Shown here: piece after piece, positions 27,845 through 36,830 of the stretch | Numbering within the stretch: position 1 is the stretch's first letter | Layout of the letters: every line of letters starts with the position of its first letter | NCBI GenBank assembly: GCA_037482015.1 | Contig: JBBFKT010000005.1 | Coordinates: forward strand, 107,308 to 171,307 | DNA: 64,000 bases | Direction: 5' to 3' | Origin: Thermodesulforhabdaceae bacterium | GTDB lineage: Bacteria; Desulfobacterota; Syntrophobacteria; Syntrophobacterales; Thermodesulforhabdaceae | Program-made: the position numbers and the translations under genes | The notes under the pieces: generated by a model | What the model saw: the letters and a program-made list of their open reading frames with translations, nothing else | What the model was told of the DNA's origin: nothing | Database searches by the model: none

Positions 27845-28231
27845 TTATCTACGAAATCTTTGACGAATCAATTCCCGTTCTTCGGGAGTGAGTTCTTCCC
27901 ATCGTTTTAGCTTTTCTCGAATATATCTTTGATCTTCGGGCGGCAACTGCTTCCACTCTTCGTAACGTTTCTGGATGAGTTGCTGCTCCCGAGGAGGTAA
28001 ATTCTGATAACGTCTCCATCGCTGCCGAAGTTCTTCCCTTTCCCGGGGCGAGAGTTGTTCCCATCGCTGGTAACGATCATATGGCTGCTGAGTATATGGA
28101 TTCTGGGCAATTTTAATATGGTCTGCTACGGTGACGTAGCTGAAAGAAGATCCATAGGCATAGTTTTGGACAATCGTAAATAGGGCAAATATCAAACTTA
28201 ATGTTAGTATCCGACAGATCCTGCCCGTCAT
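27845..28231 (-). CDS. DUF3106-like exported protein
   Basis: 128 aa. A signal peptide (TLSLIFALFTIVQNYAYGSS) is followed by a charged helical region with repeats of the form W-LSPREREELRQRWRR, NLPPREQQLIQKRYEEW and LTPEERELIRQRFRR, the DUF3106 pattern. ATG 28231 shares ATGA with the anti-sigma stop, so it is the third gene of a sigma/anti-sigma operon. Similar periplasmic helical proteins can modulate ECF systems (CpxP/RseP-like analogies); that is inference only. Compositionally Arg/Glu rich. Confidence 0.7.
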   Translation of the reverse strand: MTGRICRILTLSLIFALFTIVQNYAYGSSFSYVTVADHIKIAQNPYTQQPYDRYQRWEQLSPREREELRQRWRRYQNLPPREQQLIQKRYEEWKQLPPEDQRYIREKLKRWEELTPEERELIRQRFRR

Positions 28232-28725
28232 GATTGGTTCTCCCATCCTTCGTCCAGCACTTTTGTGAGTTTTTCAATACTGTCGAGTTCTTCAAGCATA
28301 TCGATGTGAGCGATTACGTTGAGATCTTCAGGTGAAATGTTTTCTTCCTGTTGAATATTGGCAGTTGTTAAAAAGGATAGGGAGTGATCCCGCAGTTTCC
28401 ACCATCCCCCGACTGTAATGATCATAACGCATAGTCCTACAGCTACAGGTTTCAGTAAGCTTGTAAAGACTGATTTATGTTTTGGTTTTCGTATGGCTCT
28501 GGTTAGTCTGGCAATTTCCCAGATGTTCAGCGGTTCCGGTTCTGAAAAAGTTTTTAATTTCCGATAGAATTCCGACAGCTTTGTGACTCTTTCCATGCAT
28601 ACTTCACAGGAGGTAATGTGATTTCGGAAAAAAGATTCGCTTTCCGGAGAAAGTTCACCCATCAGCGCCAGAGTAATAAGTTCATCTCGCTTATCTGGAG
28701 TGTAAATACAACTTTTTAACTTCAT
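28228..28725 (-). CDS. anti-sigma factor with zinc-finger N-terminus
   Basis: 165 aa, single-pass membrane protein. The cytoplasmic N-terminal domain has HITSCEVC (His36, Cys40, Cys43), the HxxxCxxC zinc-binding ZAS motif that holds ECF sigma factors. A hydrophobic segment follows near residues 87-108 (VAVGLCVMIITVGGW), then a periplasmic tail. ATG 28725 overlaps the sigma-factor stop in ATGA, which indicates coupling. It ends in an ATGA overlap with the DUF3106-like gene. Confidence 0.8.
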   Translation of the reverse strand: MKLKSCIYTPDKRDELITLALMGELSPESESFFRNHITSCEVCMERVTKLSEFYRKLKTFSEPEPLNIWEIARLTRAIRKPKHKSVFTSLLKPVAVGLCVMIITVGGWWKLRDHSLSFLTTANIQQEENISPEDLNVIAHIDMLEELDSIEKLTKVLDEGWENQS

Positions 28726-29303
28726 TCTACCCACTCCTTGAGCTCTTTCCTTAAGGTATGTAAGGCTCTAAAAAAATGGGTTTTAACTGTTCCTTCAGCC
28801 ATACCGGTTACTTCCGCTATCTGAGCAAAGCTCATGCCGTCCAGCATCCTGAGTTTGAATACGATTTCTTGTTTGGAAGAAAGTTTCTTCATAGATTTAG
28901 CAAGGGCTTCCTTTAGTTCCTGCCTCTCTAAATTACTCAACTGCAATGCTTCAACTTGTTCGGTTCGATCAGGTGATCGTCCAAACATTTCCAAAAATTT
29001 TTCATGTAGCCATTTCCTCCGCCGCTCTTGCAGGTAGAGATTAATCATAATTCGGTAAATCCAGGTATAAAGGTCGCTTCGGTTATCGAACTGAGGAAGT
29101 TTTTCCCACACCTTCAGGAAGACGTCTTGAGTGAGGTCAAGGGCGGCTTCTCGATCGAAGTTGCATAAGCGATAAGCCCCGGAGAATATACGATCGCGAT
29201 AGACCAGGAAAATCTCCTCATAAGCTTCAGCATCACCGCCCTTGGCTCTTTCCAGGGTATCTGCATCAATTTTGGAACAGGCAACACCTGTTCTTATGAG
29301 CAC
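28722..29303 (-). CDS. ECF-family RNA polymerase sigma factor
   Basis: 193 aa. Region 2 is visible as AEAYEEIFLVYRDRIFSGAY then ALDLTQDVFLKVWEKLPQF and TWIYRIMINLYLQERRR. Region 4 is LSSKQEIVFKLRMLDGMSFA then EVTGMAEGTVKTHFFRA. RpoE/SigW-type group 4 sigma. It heads a three-gene operon with its anti-sigma and a DUF3106-like protein. Ends with ATGA overlap with the anti-sigma. The signal it answers to is unknown, but both partners point to envelope stress. Confidence 0.88.
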   Translation of the reverse strand: MLIRTGVACSKIDADTLERAKGGDAEAYEEIFLVYRDRIFSGAYRLCNFDREAALDLTQDVFLKVWEKLPQFDNRSDLYTWIYRIMINLYLQERRRKWLHEKFLEMFGRSPDRTEQVEALQLSNLERQELKEALAKSMKKLSSKQEIVFKLRMLDGMSFAQIAEVTGMAEGTVKTHFFRALHTLRKELKEWVE

Positions 29304-29330
29304 ATCAGCCTCGCTTTTTAGTTGCAGTTG

Positions 29331-29663
29331 CTAGAGCCGTCCTCCAAATCCGAAATTCAAATACCATCCACCCGTGGGAGCGTAAAGATTATATCCGGGA
29401 TAATATCTTGGATATGGACGATAGTAAACCCTTGGGGGTGGTGGGCAACAAGAGGGGCGACAGTATGAATAGCAATGAACACAGCACCGATATTTTGGAT
29501 GGTGATAATGATGCTTTTCAACGACCACAACATTAGGGGCACTTCCGTAATAGTAACCGCCCTGGACAACCACTCCTCCTCTACCTGCTTCACTTGAAGT
29601 TGCAAAAAACAACAGCAAGGCTGCCAAAGCGGCTATGAAGGTAAAAACTCTAATTCGTTTCAT
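29331..29663 (-). CDS. exported Tyr/Pro/Cys-rich small protein
   Basis: 110 aa. A clear signal peptide (VFTFIAALAALLLFFATSSEA) is followed by low-complexity sequence: GGYYYGS, EKHHYHHPKYRCC, CYSYCRPSCCPPPPRVYYRPYP, and a Gly-rich C-terminus. Seven cysteines suggest disulfide or metal binding on the cell surface. It ends 27 bp before the sigma-factor start on the same strand, so it may be the first gene of that operon or a target of it. No family recognised. Confidence 0.6.
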   Translation of the reverse strand: MKRIRVFTFIAALAALLLFFATSSEAGRGGVVVQGGYYYGSAPNVVVVEKHHYHHPKYRCCVHCYSYCRPSCCPPPPRVYYRPYPRYYPGYNLYAPTGGWYLNFGFGGRL

Positions 29664-29786
29664 TTCTAGTGCCTCCTCTCATAATGATGTTTTCGCCTTT
29701 AAATGTTGCATTCTTTTAGATGTTTCTGGTCAGAAAAAGTTTACGGGAGGGTTAGAAAAAATTATGAGGCTTGAATAAACTTTCCA

Positions 29787-29810
29787 AGGAGCGACGCAAA
29801 GGTCGCTCCT
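29787..29810 (-). terminator. hairpin downstream of the thiazole synthase gene
   Basis: Perfect 9-bp stem AGGAGCGAC/GTCGCTCCT with a 6-base loop. It lies 57 bp after the thi4 stop, before the next minus-strand gene. The T-run on the minus strand is poor (TTGGAAAGTTTA); on the plus strand it is GTTTTC. Resembles the palindromic repeats elsewhere in the window. Confidence 0.5.
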
Positions 29811-29866
29811 GTTTTCATGACTGCTCTGGAAACAGACAACGTAGGGATATATGTTCCAATAGATTA

Positions 29867-30661
29867 TTATTTTTCTGCTTCGAGACGTTCCTTTATGAGC
29901 ATAGCAACTTTTTCGCCGGAAAGAAGCATCCCACCAAATATGGGTCCCATGCGAGGACCACCAAAGGTAGCATTGGCTGCCATTCCTGCCACAAAAAGCC
30001 CGGGAAACACTTCTCTGGTGTTTTCCAGAGTCAGCTTTTCTGCTTTGTCTGACCACATAGACTTTTCACCCTCAATGTTGCCACTTGGCGTCATAAGCCG
30101 CCCCGGAACTTTTTTATGAACTACCTTTACGACTTCTGTATCATGTCCTGTAGCGTCCACAACATACTTTGCTCTTATTGCAAGTGGATCTACATGAAGC
30201 CCTGCCATTTCCACAGCAGTCCAGTTTATAACAAGTCCAACTATCCTTTCCGGTCTTATAACCACGTCCTCCACAGAAACGCAGTTGAATATGGTCACTC
30301 CTGCTTGAACGCACTTTGCGGCTAGCATGCTCACGGACTCAACGGAATCCGCCGTAAAATAGTTTTCGCGAAAATGACGCACTCGAACACCAAAATCTTC
30401 AAGAATCCGCTTTGCCTCTTCCTGAACCACAATGTCATTAAAGAGCATTCCTCCGCCCCACATGCCTCCGCCAACACTGAGCTTCCGTTCATATATCGAG
30501 ACCTTATAACCGGCTCTTGATAGATAAGTTCCGGCTACAAGACCAGCTGGACCGGCTCCCACAATTGCAACATCAACTTCAAGATTATTAGTGAGTTTTT
30601 CCATGTATCGCTCAATGATGGCTCTGGTAATCATAATTTCGTTTAATTCGGCGGTTACCAT
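29867..30661 (-). CDS. thi4: Thi4-family thiazole synthase (sulfide-dependent type)
   Basis: 264 aa. FAD/NAD motif [20 protein letters not shown] at 31-50, [12 protein letters not shown] at 64-75, [12 protein letters not shown] near 168-178 and [20 protein letters not shown] near the C-terminus. The family makes the thiamine thiazole from NAD and glycine. Yeast Thi4 donates sulfur from a Cys in the GHDGPFGAFC loop; here the corresponding stretch is [11 protein letters not shown] with His182 and no Cys, as in archaeal enzymes that use sulfide. That fits a sulfidogenic host. ATG 30661 has AAAGGAG six bases upstream. No TPP riboswitch sequence was recognised upstream. Confidence 0.85.
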   Translation of the reverse strand: MVTAELNEIMITRAIIERYMEKLTNNLEVDVAIVGAGPAGLVAGTYLSRAGYKVSIYERKLSVGGGMWGGGMLFNDIVVQEEAKRILEDFGVRVRHFRENYFTADSVESVSMLAAKCVQAGVTIFNCVSVEDVVIRPERIVGLVINWTAVEMAGLHVDPLAIRAKYVVDATGHDTEVVKVVHKKVPGRLMTPSGNIEGEKSMWSDKAEKLTLENTREVFPGLFVAGMAANATFGGPRMGPIFGGMLLSGEKVAMLIKERLEAEK

Positions 30662-30898
30662 GTTTTGCTCCTTTCTTAAAAGCTTGGTGTTTTCCAATTA
30701 CAAGGTGTAATTAAGTAAACCGATAAAGGTCTGACGTGTCCTGTTTTGACAATAACTTCCCCTCACCCCCTTTTTCAATATACCTCTGGGTAGCAAATCA
30801 CTATGACAGAAATCACAGAACTTAATCAATTCCAAAATGTAACTATCTGAAAAATTGGGGAAACCTGATATAAGTTGCTATACTTTAGAAGTCGTGCC

Positions 30899-32149
30899 CT
30901 AAATGAGGTAAACAGTTACCCGAGACCCTTCATCAAGTCCTTCACTGTGTTCATCTATGGTTATAAACCCGTCAGCTCTTGTTAGAAGAGACACCATGCC
31001 AGATTTTCCAAAGACTGGTTGAGCCACCCATTTGTTGTTTTCTTTCGTTAACTTAACCGGCACGTAATCTTCTCTGCCGTGAACGGATGGAACTCGAACC
31101 GATAAAACAGCCTCAACCGTTCCCTTTGAATATGGAAAATTTGGATGTGCTCCCTGAATCACCTGCAAAAAGGGGCACACCAGAGCAAACATCACCGTTA
31201 GCGCTGAGGCTGGCTGTCCCGGAAGTCCCCAGAGGTATGTTTTGCCGCTTGTAGCAAGGATCGTAGGCTTTCCTGGTTTTAAGGCAACGCCATGAAAAAG
31301 GATGTGACTTTGGGGGAGTTCCTTAAGAACTTCGAGGGTAAAATCCCGGATCCCGACGGAACTTCCACCTGAAAGCAGGACAACATCGTGAGTTTCCACC
31401 AGTTCGTGGCAAATATCTCTAAGGCGTTGTTTGTCATCGGCCACAAGGACTTGAGTTCCGACTTCGGCGCCAACTTCTTCGCAAAGTCCAGCAATAAAAA
31501 GAGAATTGACGTCTCTCACAACCCCCACAGGAAGGGGAGTCTTTGTCGTGTAAGGAACTATTTCATCACCGGTTGAAATAATTGCCACCTTTGGTTTTCT
31601 ATAGACTCTCAGTTCGCAAACCCCAAGAGATGCCAGGACACCTATATCTTGTGGCTTCAAAATTCGCCCCGCCTTAAAAACCTCGACACCTTCTGGGATG
31701 TCTTCACCCACAGATAATACGTGTTCACCTGGCGCAACCGGTTTGTAAACTTCTATGCTCGATTCGTCTATCCGTTCAGTGTGTTCTATCATAACGACCG
31801 CATCGGAACCTTCCGGTAACGCTCCCCCTGTCGAAATGGCCCCGGCCTGGTTAGGTTCCACCGTAAAAGTTGGCGATTTTCCCATTTCTACCGATCCAAC
31901 AACTTCCAGAAGAGCCGGAAGCGATTCGCTTGCTCCGAAAGTGTCTCTGGCTCTTACAGCGTATCCATCCATTGTTGCACGGCGAAAGTGCGGCACCGGT
32001 TCTCCAGCAAAAATCGTCTCTGCTAGAATCCTTTTGCAGGCTCGATCAAGAGGCACGGTTTCCACGTCCAGAGGTTGAAAATCCTCAATCGTTTTGATGA
32101 CTTCTTTGACTGAAAGAACTTTTAGGAACTCCACTGCAACTTTCTCCAT
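30899..32149 (-). CDS. moeA: molybdopterin molybdenumtransferase MoeA
   Basis: About 416 aa, usual for MoeA, which inserts molybdate into adenylyl-molybdopterin. Domain I motif HFRRATMDGYAVRARD and domain III motif VAIISTGDEIV followed by LSGGSSVGIRDFT are present; TILATSGKTYLWGLPGQPAS is the final signature. ATG 32149 has no good ribosome site; GTG 32134 has GGAG nine bases before it and could be the real start. It follows the sucCD terminator by 17 bp on the same strand. Needed for Mo/W enzymes such as formate dehydrogenase. Confidence 0.88.
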   Translation of the reverse strand: MEKVAVEFLKVLSVKEVIKTIEDFQPLDVETVPLDRACKRILAETIFAGEPVPHFRRATMDGYAVRARDTFGASESLPALLEVVGSVEMGKSPTFTVEPNQAGAISTGGALPEGSDAVVMIEHTERIDESSIEVYKPVAPGEHVLSVGEDIPEGVEVFKAGRILKPQDIGVLASLGVCELRVYRKPKVAIISTGDEIVPYTTKTPLPVGVVRDVNSLFIAGLCEEVGAEVGTQVLVADDKQRLRDICHELVETHDVVLLSGGSSVGIRDFTLEVLKELPQSHILFHGVALKPGKPTILATSGKTYLWGLPGQPASALTVMFALVCPFLQVIQGAHPNFPYSKGTVEAVLSVRVPSVHGREDYVPVKLTKENNKWVAQPVFGKSGMVSLLTRADGFITIDEHSEGLDEGSRVTVYLI

Positions 32150-32165
32150 CCAGAAGGTTAATAAA

Positions 32166-32194
32166 CCAGAGCGGGACACATAGCCCCGCTCCGG
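32166..32194 (-). terminator. terminator of the sucCD operon
   Basis: 10-bp arms (32166-32175 and 32185-32194) with one mismatch; the core is GAGCGGG/CCCGCTC with a 9-base loop. On the minus strand it is followed by TTTATTAAC. It lies 35 bp after the sucD stop. Confidence 0.65.
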
Positions 32195-32228
32195 CATGTT
32201 CTATTGTATAGAAAATTTTTCGCACCTG

Positions 32229-33110
32229 CTAGGATAACACTTTTGAAAAAACTTCTTTACAAACAACCCCCAGGTTTCCGAGGTTTTTAACTACTGTAAT
32301 TCCCGCCGCTTCCATTGCAGCAATTTTTGCCTGAGCCGTCCCGCTCGAACCACTTATGATAGCTCCTGCATGCCCCATACGGCGTCCTGGTGGAGCTGTA
32401 AGACCGGCAACGAAACCAACAACTGGTTTGGTTACATATTGTTTTACGAACTCCGAAGCTTCTTCTTCAGCCGATCCGCCGATTTCTCCAACCATGACGA
32501 TGCCCTTTGTTTCAGGATCATCCTGGAAAGCCTTAAGACAATCGATAAAGTTTGTGCCGTTTATGGGATCTCCACCTATTCCTATACAGGTGCTCTGCCC
32601 AAGTCCCTGAAGAGTAAGCTGATGGACTACTTCGTAAGTCAATGTTCCAGATCTGGAAACTACTCCAATGTTGCCTGGTTTGTGAATATGTCCGGGCATA
32701 ATACCAACCTTTGCCTGTCCGGGAGTTATAATGCCCGGGCAGTTGGGACCTATCAGCCGTGATGACGAACTCTTAAGCGCTCCTTTGACCTTCATCATGT
32801 CAAGGACCGGGATACCTTCTGTTATGGCAACGATAAGAGGCACGCCGGCGTCTATAGCTTCCAGAATAGCATCAGCTGCAAAGGCAGGTGGCACAAAAAT
32901 TAGAGAGCAATTAGCTCCTGTAGCTTTTACAGCCTCTTTTACCGTGTTAAAAACTGGTACTTCATCCATATATTGTCCACCTTTTCCGGGTGTCACGCCG
33001 GCTACAACTTTTGTCCCGTAGGCTATACACTGCCTTGCGTGAAACTGTCCTTCTCTTCCTGTAATACCCTGAACAAGCACTCGAGTCTCTGAATTAACCC
33101 ATATACTCAT
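32229..33110 (-). CDS. sucD: succinyl-CoA ligase alpha subunit
   Basis: 293 aa, the standard length. CoA-binding Rossmann part with [12 protein letters not shown] near the start and [11 protein letters not shown] near 125. The phosphohistidine is expected in GHAGAIISG near residue 247. With SucC it interconverts succinyl-CoA and succinate with ATP/GTP. GGGGAG precedes the ATG. It lies 37 bp after sucC in the same operon. Confidence 0.94.
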   Translation of the reverse strand: MSIWVNSETRVLVQGITGREGQFHARQCIAYGTKVVAGVTPGKGGQYMDEVPVFNTVKEAVKATGANCSLIFVPPAFAADAILEAIDAGVPLIVAITEGIPVLDMMKVKGALKSSSSRLIGPNCPGIITPGQAKVGIMPGHIHKPGNIGVVSRSGTLTYEVVHQLTLQGLGQSTCIGIGGDPINGTNFIDCLKAFQDDPETKGIVMVGEIGGSAEEEASEFVKQYVTKPVVGFVAGLTAPPGRRMGHAGAIISGSSGTAQAKIAAMEAAGITVVKNLGNLGVVCKEVFSKVLS

Positions 33111-33147
33111 GGTTTGTCTCCCCTTTGTCAGTCATCCTTCTGTTGTT

Positions 33148-34311
33148 TCAGGATTTGACTATAGCCGCTATTTTCTGGGCTGCATCGTTAAGATCCGTAG
33201 CCACGATAAGATTCAAACCTGATTGCTGAAGTATTTCCCTGCCTTGTTCTACGTTAGTTCCTTCCATCCGGATGACCACAGGCACTTTTACTTCGACTTT
33301 CTTAGCTGCTTCGACAATTCCCTGAGCCAGCACATCGCATCGGAGTATTCCGCCGAAGATATTTATAAGCACAGCTTTTACGTTGGGGTCGCTCAGGATG
33401 ATCCTGAATCCATTTTCAACCATCTCGGCGCTGGCTCCACCACCAACATCTAGAAAATTTGCGGGTTCTGCTCCTGCAAGCTTAATAAGATCCATGGTCG
33501 CCATGGCAAGACCGGCACCGTTCACCATGTTTCCAACGTTGCCGTCCATTTTTATGTAGTTGAGATTATATTTGGAAGCTTCCACTTCGAAGGGGTCTTC
33601 TTCGTCGAGATCCCGGTAAGCCAGGATGTCTTTGTGTCGAAACAGTCCGTTGTCGTCGAAGTTAACTTTGGCATCCAGAGCAATAAGGCGCCCATCCGAG
33701 GTTATTACCAGGGGATTTATTTCCACGAGCGAACAGTCATAGTCCATAAAAAGACGGTAGAGACTCGAAACCATGGAAGTGAATATTTTGGCTATATCTG
33801 GTGATAGTCCCAGCCCGTAAACTATCTGGCGTGTATGGAAGGGCTGGAGACCTATAAGGGGATCCACGTAAACTGTTATGATTTTCTCTGGTTCTTTTGC
33901 CGCTACTTCCTCGATGTCCATACCTCCGGCAAGGCTTGCCATCATGGCTATGGTGCCGGTTCGGCGGTCGGGAAGCATCCCAAAGTAAAGTTCCTGAGCG
34001 ATAGGAAGTCCTTCTTCCACGAGGATCTTTCGAACGATTTTCCCTTCTGGTCCTGTTTGATGAGTCACAAGCCGCATACCAATGAGTTCACCAGCATACT
34101 GCTTGACTTCATCTTCTGACCGAGCCAGCTTTACTCCCCCACCTTTGCCTCGACCACCTGCGTGAATTTGGGCTTTAAGAACCACCGGATAAGAGCCAAG
34201 TGATCGAGCCACAGCCAAAGCTTCTTCGACCGTAAATGCCACTCCCCCTCTGGGAATCGGTACACCATACTTTGAAAAAAGTTCTTTTGCTTGATACTCA
34301 TGGATCTTCAT
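33148..34311 (-). CDS. sucC: succinyl-CoA ligase beta subunit
   Basis: 387 aa. ATP-grasp enzyme with [18 protein letters not shown] at the start, [20 protein letters not shown] near 44-63, LVEINPLVI near 197 and [15 protein letters not shown] near 318. These are the nucleotide-binding and interface motifs of SucC. First gene of sucCD, with a well-formed sigma-70 promoter about 80 bp upstream (34389-34417). Confidence 0.94.
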   Translation of the reverse strand: MKIHEYQAKELFSKYGVPIPRGGVAFTVEEALAVARSLGSYPVVLKAQIHAGGRGKGGGVKLARSEDEVKQYAGELIGMRLVTHQTGPEGKIVRKILVEEGLPIAQELYFGMLPDRRTGTIAMMASLAGGMDIEEVAAKEPEKIITVYVDPLIGLQPFHTRQIVYGLGLSPDIAKIFTSMVSSLYRLFMDYDCSLVEINPLVITSDGRLIALDAKVNFDDNGLFRHKDILAYRDLDEEDPFEVEASKYNLNYIKMDGNVGNMVNGAGLAMATMDLIKLAGAEPANFLDVGGGASAEMVENGFRIILSDPNVKAVLINIFGGILRCDVLAQGIVEAAKKVEVKVPVVIRMEGTNVEQGREILQQSGLNLIVATDLNDAAQKIAAIVKS

Positions 34312-34388
34312 CGCAACATGCTCCTTTTTCCTGGGAAGACCAACATTTAACTATACTTTTTACGTGCGTCCACAATTCGGTGGGTTTA

Positions 34389-34417
34389 ATCATATTGAAA
34401 ACTTTTTAATTGGTCAA
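34389..34417 (-). promoter_or_regulatory. sigma-70 promoter of sucCD
   Basis: On the minus strand TTGACC (34412-34417), 17 bp, then TATGAT (34389-34394). Good match in both boxes and in spacing; the start codon lies about 80 bp downstream. Confidence 0.65.
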
Positions 34418-34479
34418 ACTGATTTGAAAGTTTTAAACTGAATCAAACCTGTCCATGTTCTATTTGTGGAAATTTACCG

Positions 34480-35244
34480 CTACTCCCTTAATGGGGGTTG
34501 TCCGCAAAGTCCTCTAACAAAGGCTCTCACGTTTTTGCCCAGCACATCATGATTGTATCCGCCTTCCAGCACACCAAAAGTTCCTGCTCCAATCTCTCTT
34601 GCCCTGGTGAAAATCATTCTGCCAATCTCGTAATAATCGTCCGTTGTAAGGAGACCACCCCAGTCCTGAATGTGATTATCAAATCCCGCTGAGACTCCAA
34701 TTACGTCCGGAGTAACTTTCCAAAGGGTAGTTCTTATTGATTCCAAATAGGCTTCCCGGGATGATGACTCAGGATTGTGAATTGTGACATAGTCCTTTGA
34801 TCCCAGGATGTTTACTGTGCCATCTCCGTAGTGGAGATCGAAATCCAGAATGTGAGCCGACCGAATTTTTCCGCTGTGCTTCAGGAATTCTATGGCGATT
34901 GCCATATTGTTAAAGAAGCAAAATCCCCATGAACTGTCTGCGGAAGCGTGATGACCAGGGGGGCGAATGACCGCAAAGGCAGGTTCTGTCATTCCGATTT
35001 CCGCTGCTTGAATGGCTCCCCCTGCTGCCAGAGCAGCGATATTGTAAAGTCCGTGACGAGAGACACGGTCTATGTGATCCTTTGTGTGGACTCGAGCGAT
35101 ATCGTCCCATCCTGCAGTGAGAGCCTCGACGAACTCATAGTTTTCTTGCTTGAGTTCATCCAGGATTGGCTCGAGGCGTCCCGCTGCCGCTGCTGGATCG
35201 CGAGTATAAGGTCTTAAAAAATCCTGATGTGTCACGATTTTCAT
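34480..35244 (-). CDS. histone-deacetylase-family metal-dependent deacylase
   Basis: 254 aa. The zinc-amidohydrolase fold of class I/II HDAC and acetoin-utilization proteins is shown by IRPPGHHASADS with His98-His99, WGFCFFNNMAIA, ILDFDLHYGDGT with Asp136 and His138, and SAGFDNH with Asp189 as the third metal ligand; the terminal EGGYN loop is present. It is shorter than typical AcuC (about 380 aa). Bacterial members act on acetylated polyamines or lysines; the substrate here is unknown. Adjacent to, but 168 bp upstream of, sucCD on the same strand. Confidence 0.85.
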   Translation of the reverse strand: MKIVTHQDFLRPYTRDPAAAAGRLEPILDELKQENYEFVEALTAGWDDIARVHTKDHIDRVSRHGLYNIAALAAGGAIQAAEIGMTEPAFAVIRPPGHHASADSSWGFCFFNNMAIAIEFLKHSGKIRSAHILDFDLHYGDGTVNILGSKDYVTIHNPESSSREAYLESIRTTLWKVTPDVIGVSAGFDNHIQDWGGLLTTDDYYEIGRMIFTRAREIGAGTFGVLEGGYNHDVLGKNVRAFVRGLCGQPPLRE

Positions 35245-35788
35245 ACAAATATCCCTCCAGAATAGGGTTGTAAAATCTCATTCCCCTCCGTGCCCAGCGT
35301 GATTTTTCTTGTTGTGAAAACACAATAACCCAATTTTCCCTTTTTTCATAGCGTTAAGGATAACATCGTGGTCTGGTTGAGATGGGAAAAAGCGTATTAG
35401 AGCTCTAAACTAGAAGCCATTTCATAAATATTTTCGCAAAAAGAGAATGATGCGGGCAAGCTGCACGAAGCCAAGGTAGTTTACCAAATGGCACTCATGA
35501 GGGATCCCCAGCCGTCGAAGGACGGGAAAAAGGTTGAAGTGCATGCTACGCTTAATGGCTGGAGGCTTACAATCTCCAACTGAGTGCCAAAACTCTTTGT
35601 GACGTAACCACTCCGGGCGGGTCTAATGACCTGTTTGTAGTACTTTTCCTTCCTTGCATCCAGTTTTGCTTGGTTTTCGTAATTTGGCGATTAACGGAAC
35701 GACGAGTTTGCAGTCATGATAATAGAAATCGCCCCAAACAAAATTTATTATTCTAAGCTAAAAAAAGCCTTTTGGGAAAGATAGAACC
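35245..35788. other. intergenic stretch with a short unassigned reading frame
   Basis: No convincing gene. A plus-strand frame from 35428 to 35583 is open for 51 codons and reads smoothly (for example VVYQMALMRDPQPSKDGKK) without an obvious start or match. It could be the decayed end of a gene interrupted at the left edge of the accessory region. Confidence 0.3.
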
Positions 35789-36761
35789 GAGGGTGTTCTA
35801 AAAACTAGATAATCGAGGTATAAGTCTATGGATACCCCCGGATAAGTGGGGCAATAAAAGTTTTAATGTTGAGAGGGATGTAAAATTAGAAGAAGCAGGC
35901 TTAGTCTAGAAAGAATCTTTCAAATAGTTGTGAGCATCATAAAAGAGGAAGAAAGGATCACCTCTCGAGGGCGTCCGAGGATTTATTCTGAGGCCTTTAT
36001 TGTATCTTTGTTTTTATACCAGACCCTGAACAACTTATCATATCGAGAAGTGCTGGAAGAATGCAGGAGGGTATACGGTAAGAGCCCTGGGCTTTATACT
36101 TACTACTACCGTGTCAGGATGCTTTCTAAAGAGACACTGAAAAAGCTCCTTAAAGAGATATGCCGAATAATACTGTCCAGAGATAGGATTATAAAGTTTG
36201 TTATTTCTGATGGCACTGGTTTTGGTTTTAACGAGCTGTTTCCATTAAAGTTCTTAAGGGGCATGGAAATCAGGAAGGTAAAATCTCATGTAGTTCTGGT
36301 GACTTCATCTGGCCGGAGAGTTGTTGTTGCGGTTGAAACGGGAAGTTCCTATGCCAGTGAAGTAAAACTTCTTATTAAAGCACTGGATCAAATTGATTGG
36401 TTAGAGCTGGAAGGTCAGAGCCTTATAGCGGATAAGTGCTATGACAGTATCGGTTTGATTCCTCTGAGGAAAGTCTCCAAGGTTCTTTGGGAAAAATGGG
36501 GACACAACAGATATCTTATCGAAAGTTTATTTGGGACAATAAAACAAAAAATAGGTTCTCATTTCAGGGTAAAGATAGAGGATATAGCTCAAAAAAGGGC
36601 TCTGGCTGCCTTCGTGCTTTATAACATGTATCTTCTGATTACCATCCTTCTTATTTTATTGCTGTTGCAAAGGGCTAATTTTCGGGTGAGACATTTTGAT
36701 CTCAAATATTCAAACACGGGTATTCGGATATCTCCATAAAAGAAGTTTTTAGAACACCCTC
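35789..36761 (+). mobile_element. complete insertion sequence with 18-bp terminal inverted repeats
   Basis: Perfect 18-bp ends GAGGGTGTTCTAAAAACT (35789-35806) and its complement (36744-36761) enclose 973 bp with one transposase gene. No target duplication is seen in the flanks. The same ends bound MITE-like elements at 8607-8854 and 18156-18515, so this IS or a relative probably mobilises them. Confidence 0.85.
35930..36739 (+). CDS. DDE transposase of the IS at 35789
   Basis: 269 aa from a GTG start. The N-terminus has a DNA-binding helical part (RGRPRIYSEAFIVSLFLYQ and NLSYREVLEECRR). Candidate catalytic residues lie in VISDGTGFGF (first Asp), LIADKCYDSIG (second Asp) and RYLIESLFGTIKQKIG (Glu), the IS4/IS5-like layout with an IE..F..K signature. 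The C-terminus is hydrophobic. It fills the space between the inverted repeats and shows no frameshift, so it may be active. Exact IS family was not determined. Confidence 0.8.
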   Translation: MSIIKEEERITSRGRPRIYSEAFIVSLFLYQTLNNLSYREVLEECRRVYGKSPGLYTYYYRVRMLSKETLKKLLKEICRIILSRDRIIKFVISDGTGFGFNELFPLKFLRGMEIRKVKSHVVLVTSSGRRVVVAVETGSSYASEVKLLIKALDQIDWLELEGQSLIADKCYDSIGLIPLRKVSKVLWEKWGHNRYLIESLFGTIKQKIGSHFRVKIEDIAQKRALAAFVLYNMYLLITILLILLLLQRANFRVRHFDLKYSNTGIRISP

Positions 36762-36770
36762 CAGACACAC

Positions 36771-36801
36771 TTGACTAAACACTGTGCATTTTTGATATAA
36801 T
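36771..36801 (+). promoter_or_regulatory. promoter-like sequence next to the IS right end
   Basis: TTGACT (36771-36776) and TATAAT (36796-36801) with a 19-bp spacer. It begins ten bases outside the IS and points into the recombinase relic and chemoreceptor. Confidence 0.4.
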
Positions 36802-36830
36802 TTCTTACCTTCCAAAATCCGTAGAAGTAT

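Noticed and set aside
30698..30898. TPP riboswitch upstream of thi4
   Set aside because: Neither the CTGAGA nor the ACCTGATCTGG core could be found on the minus strand.
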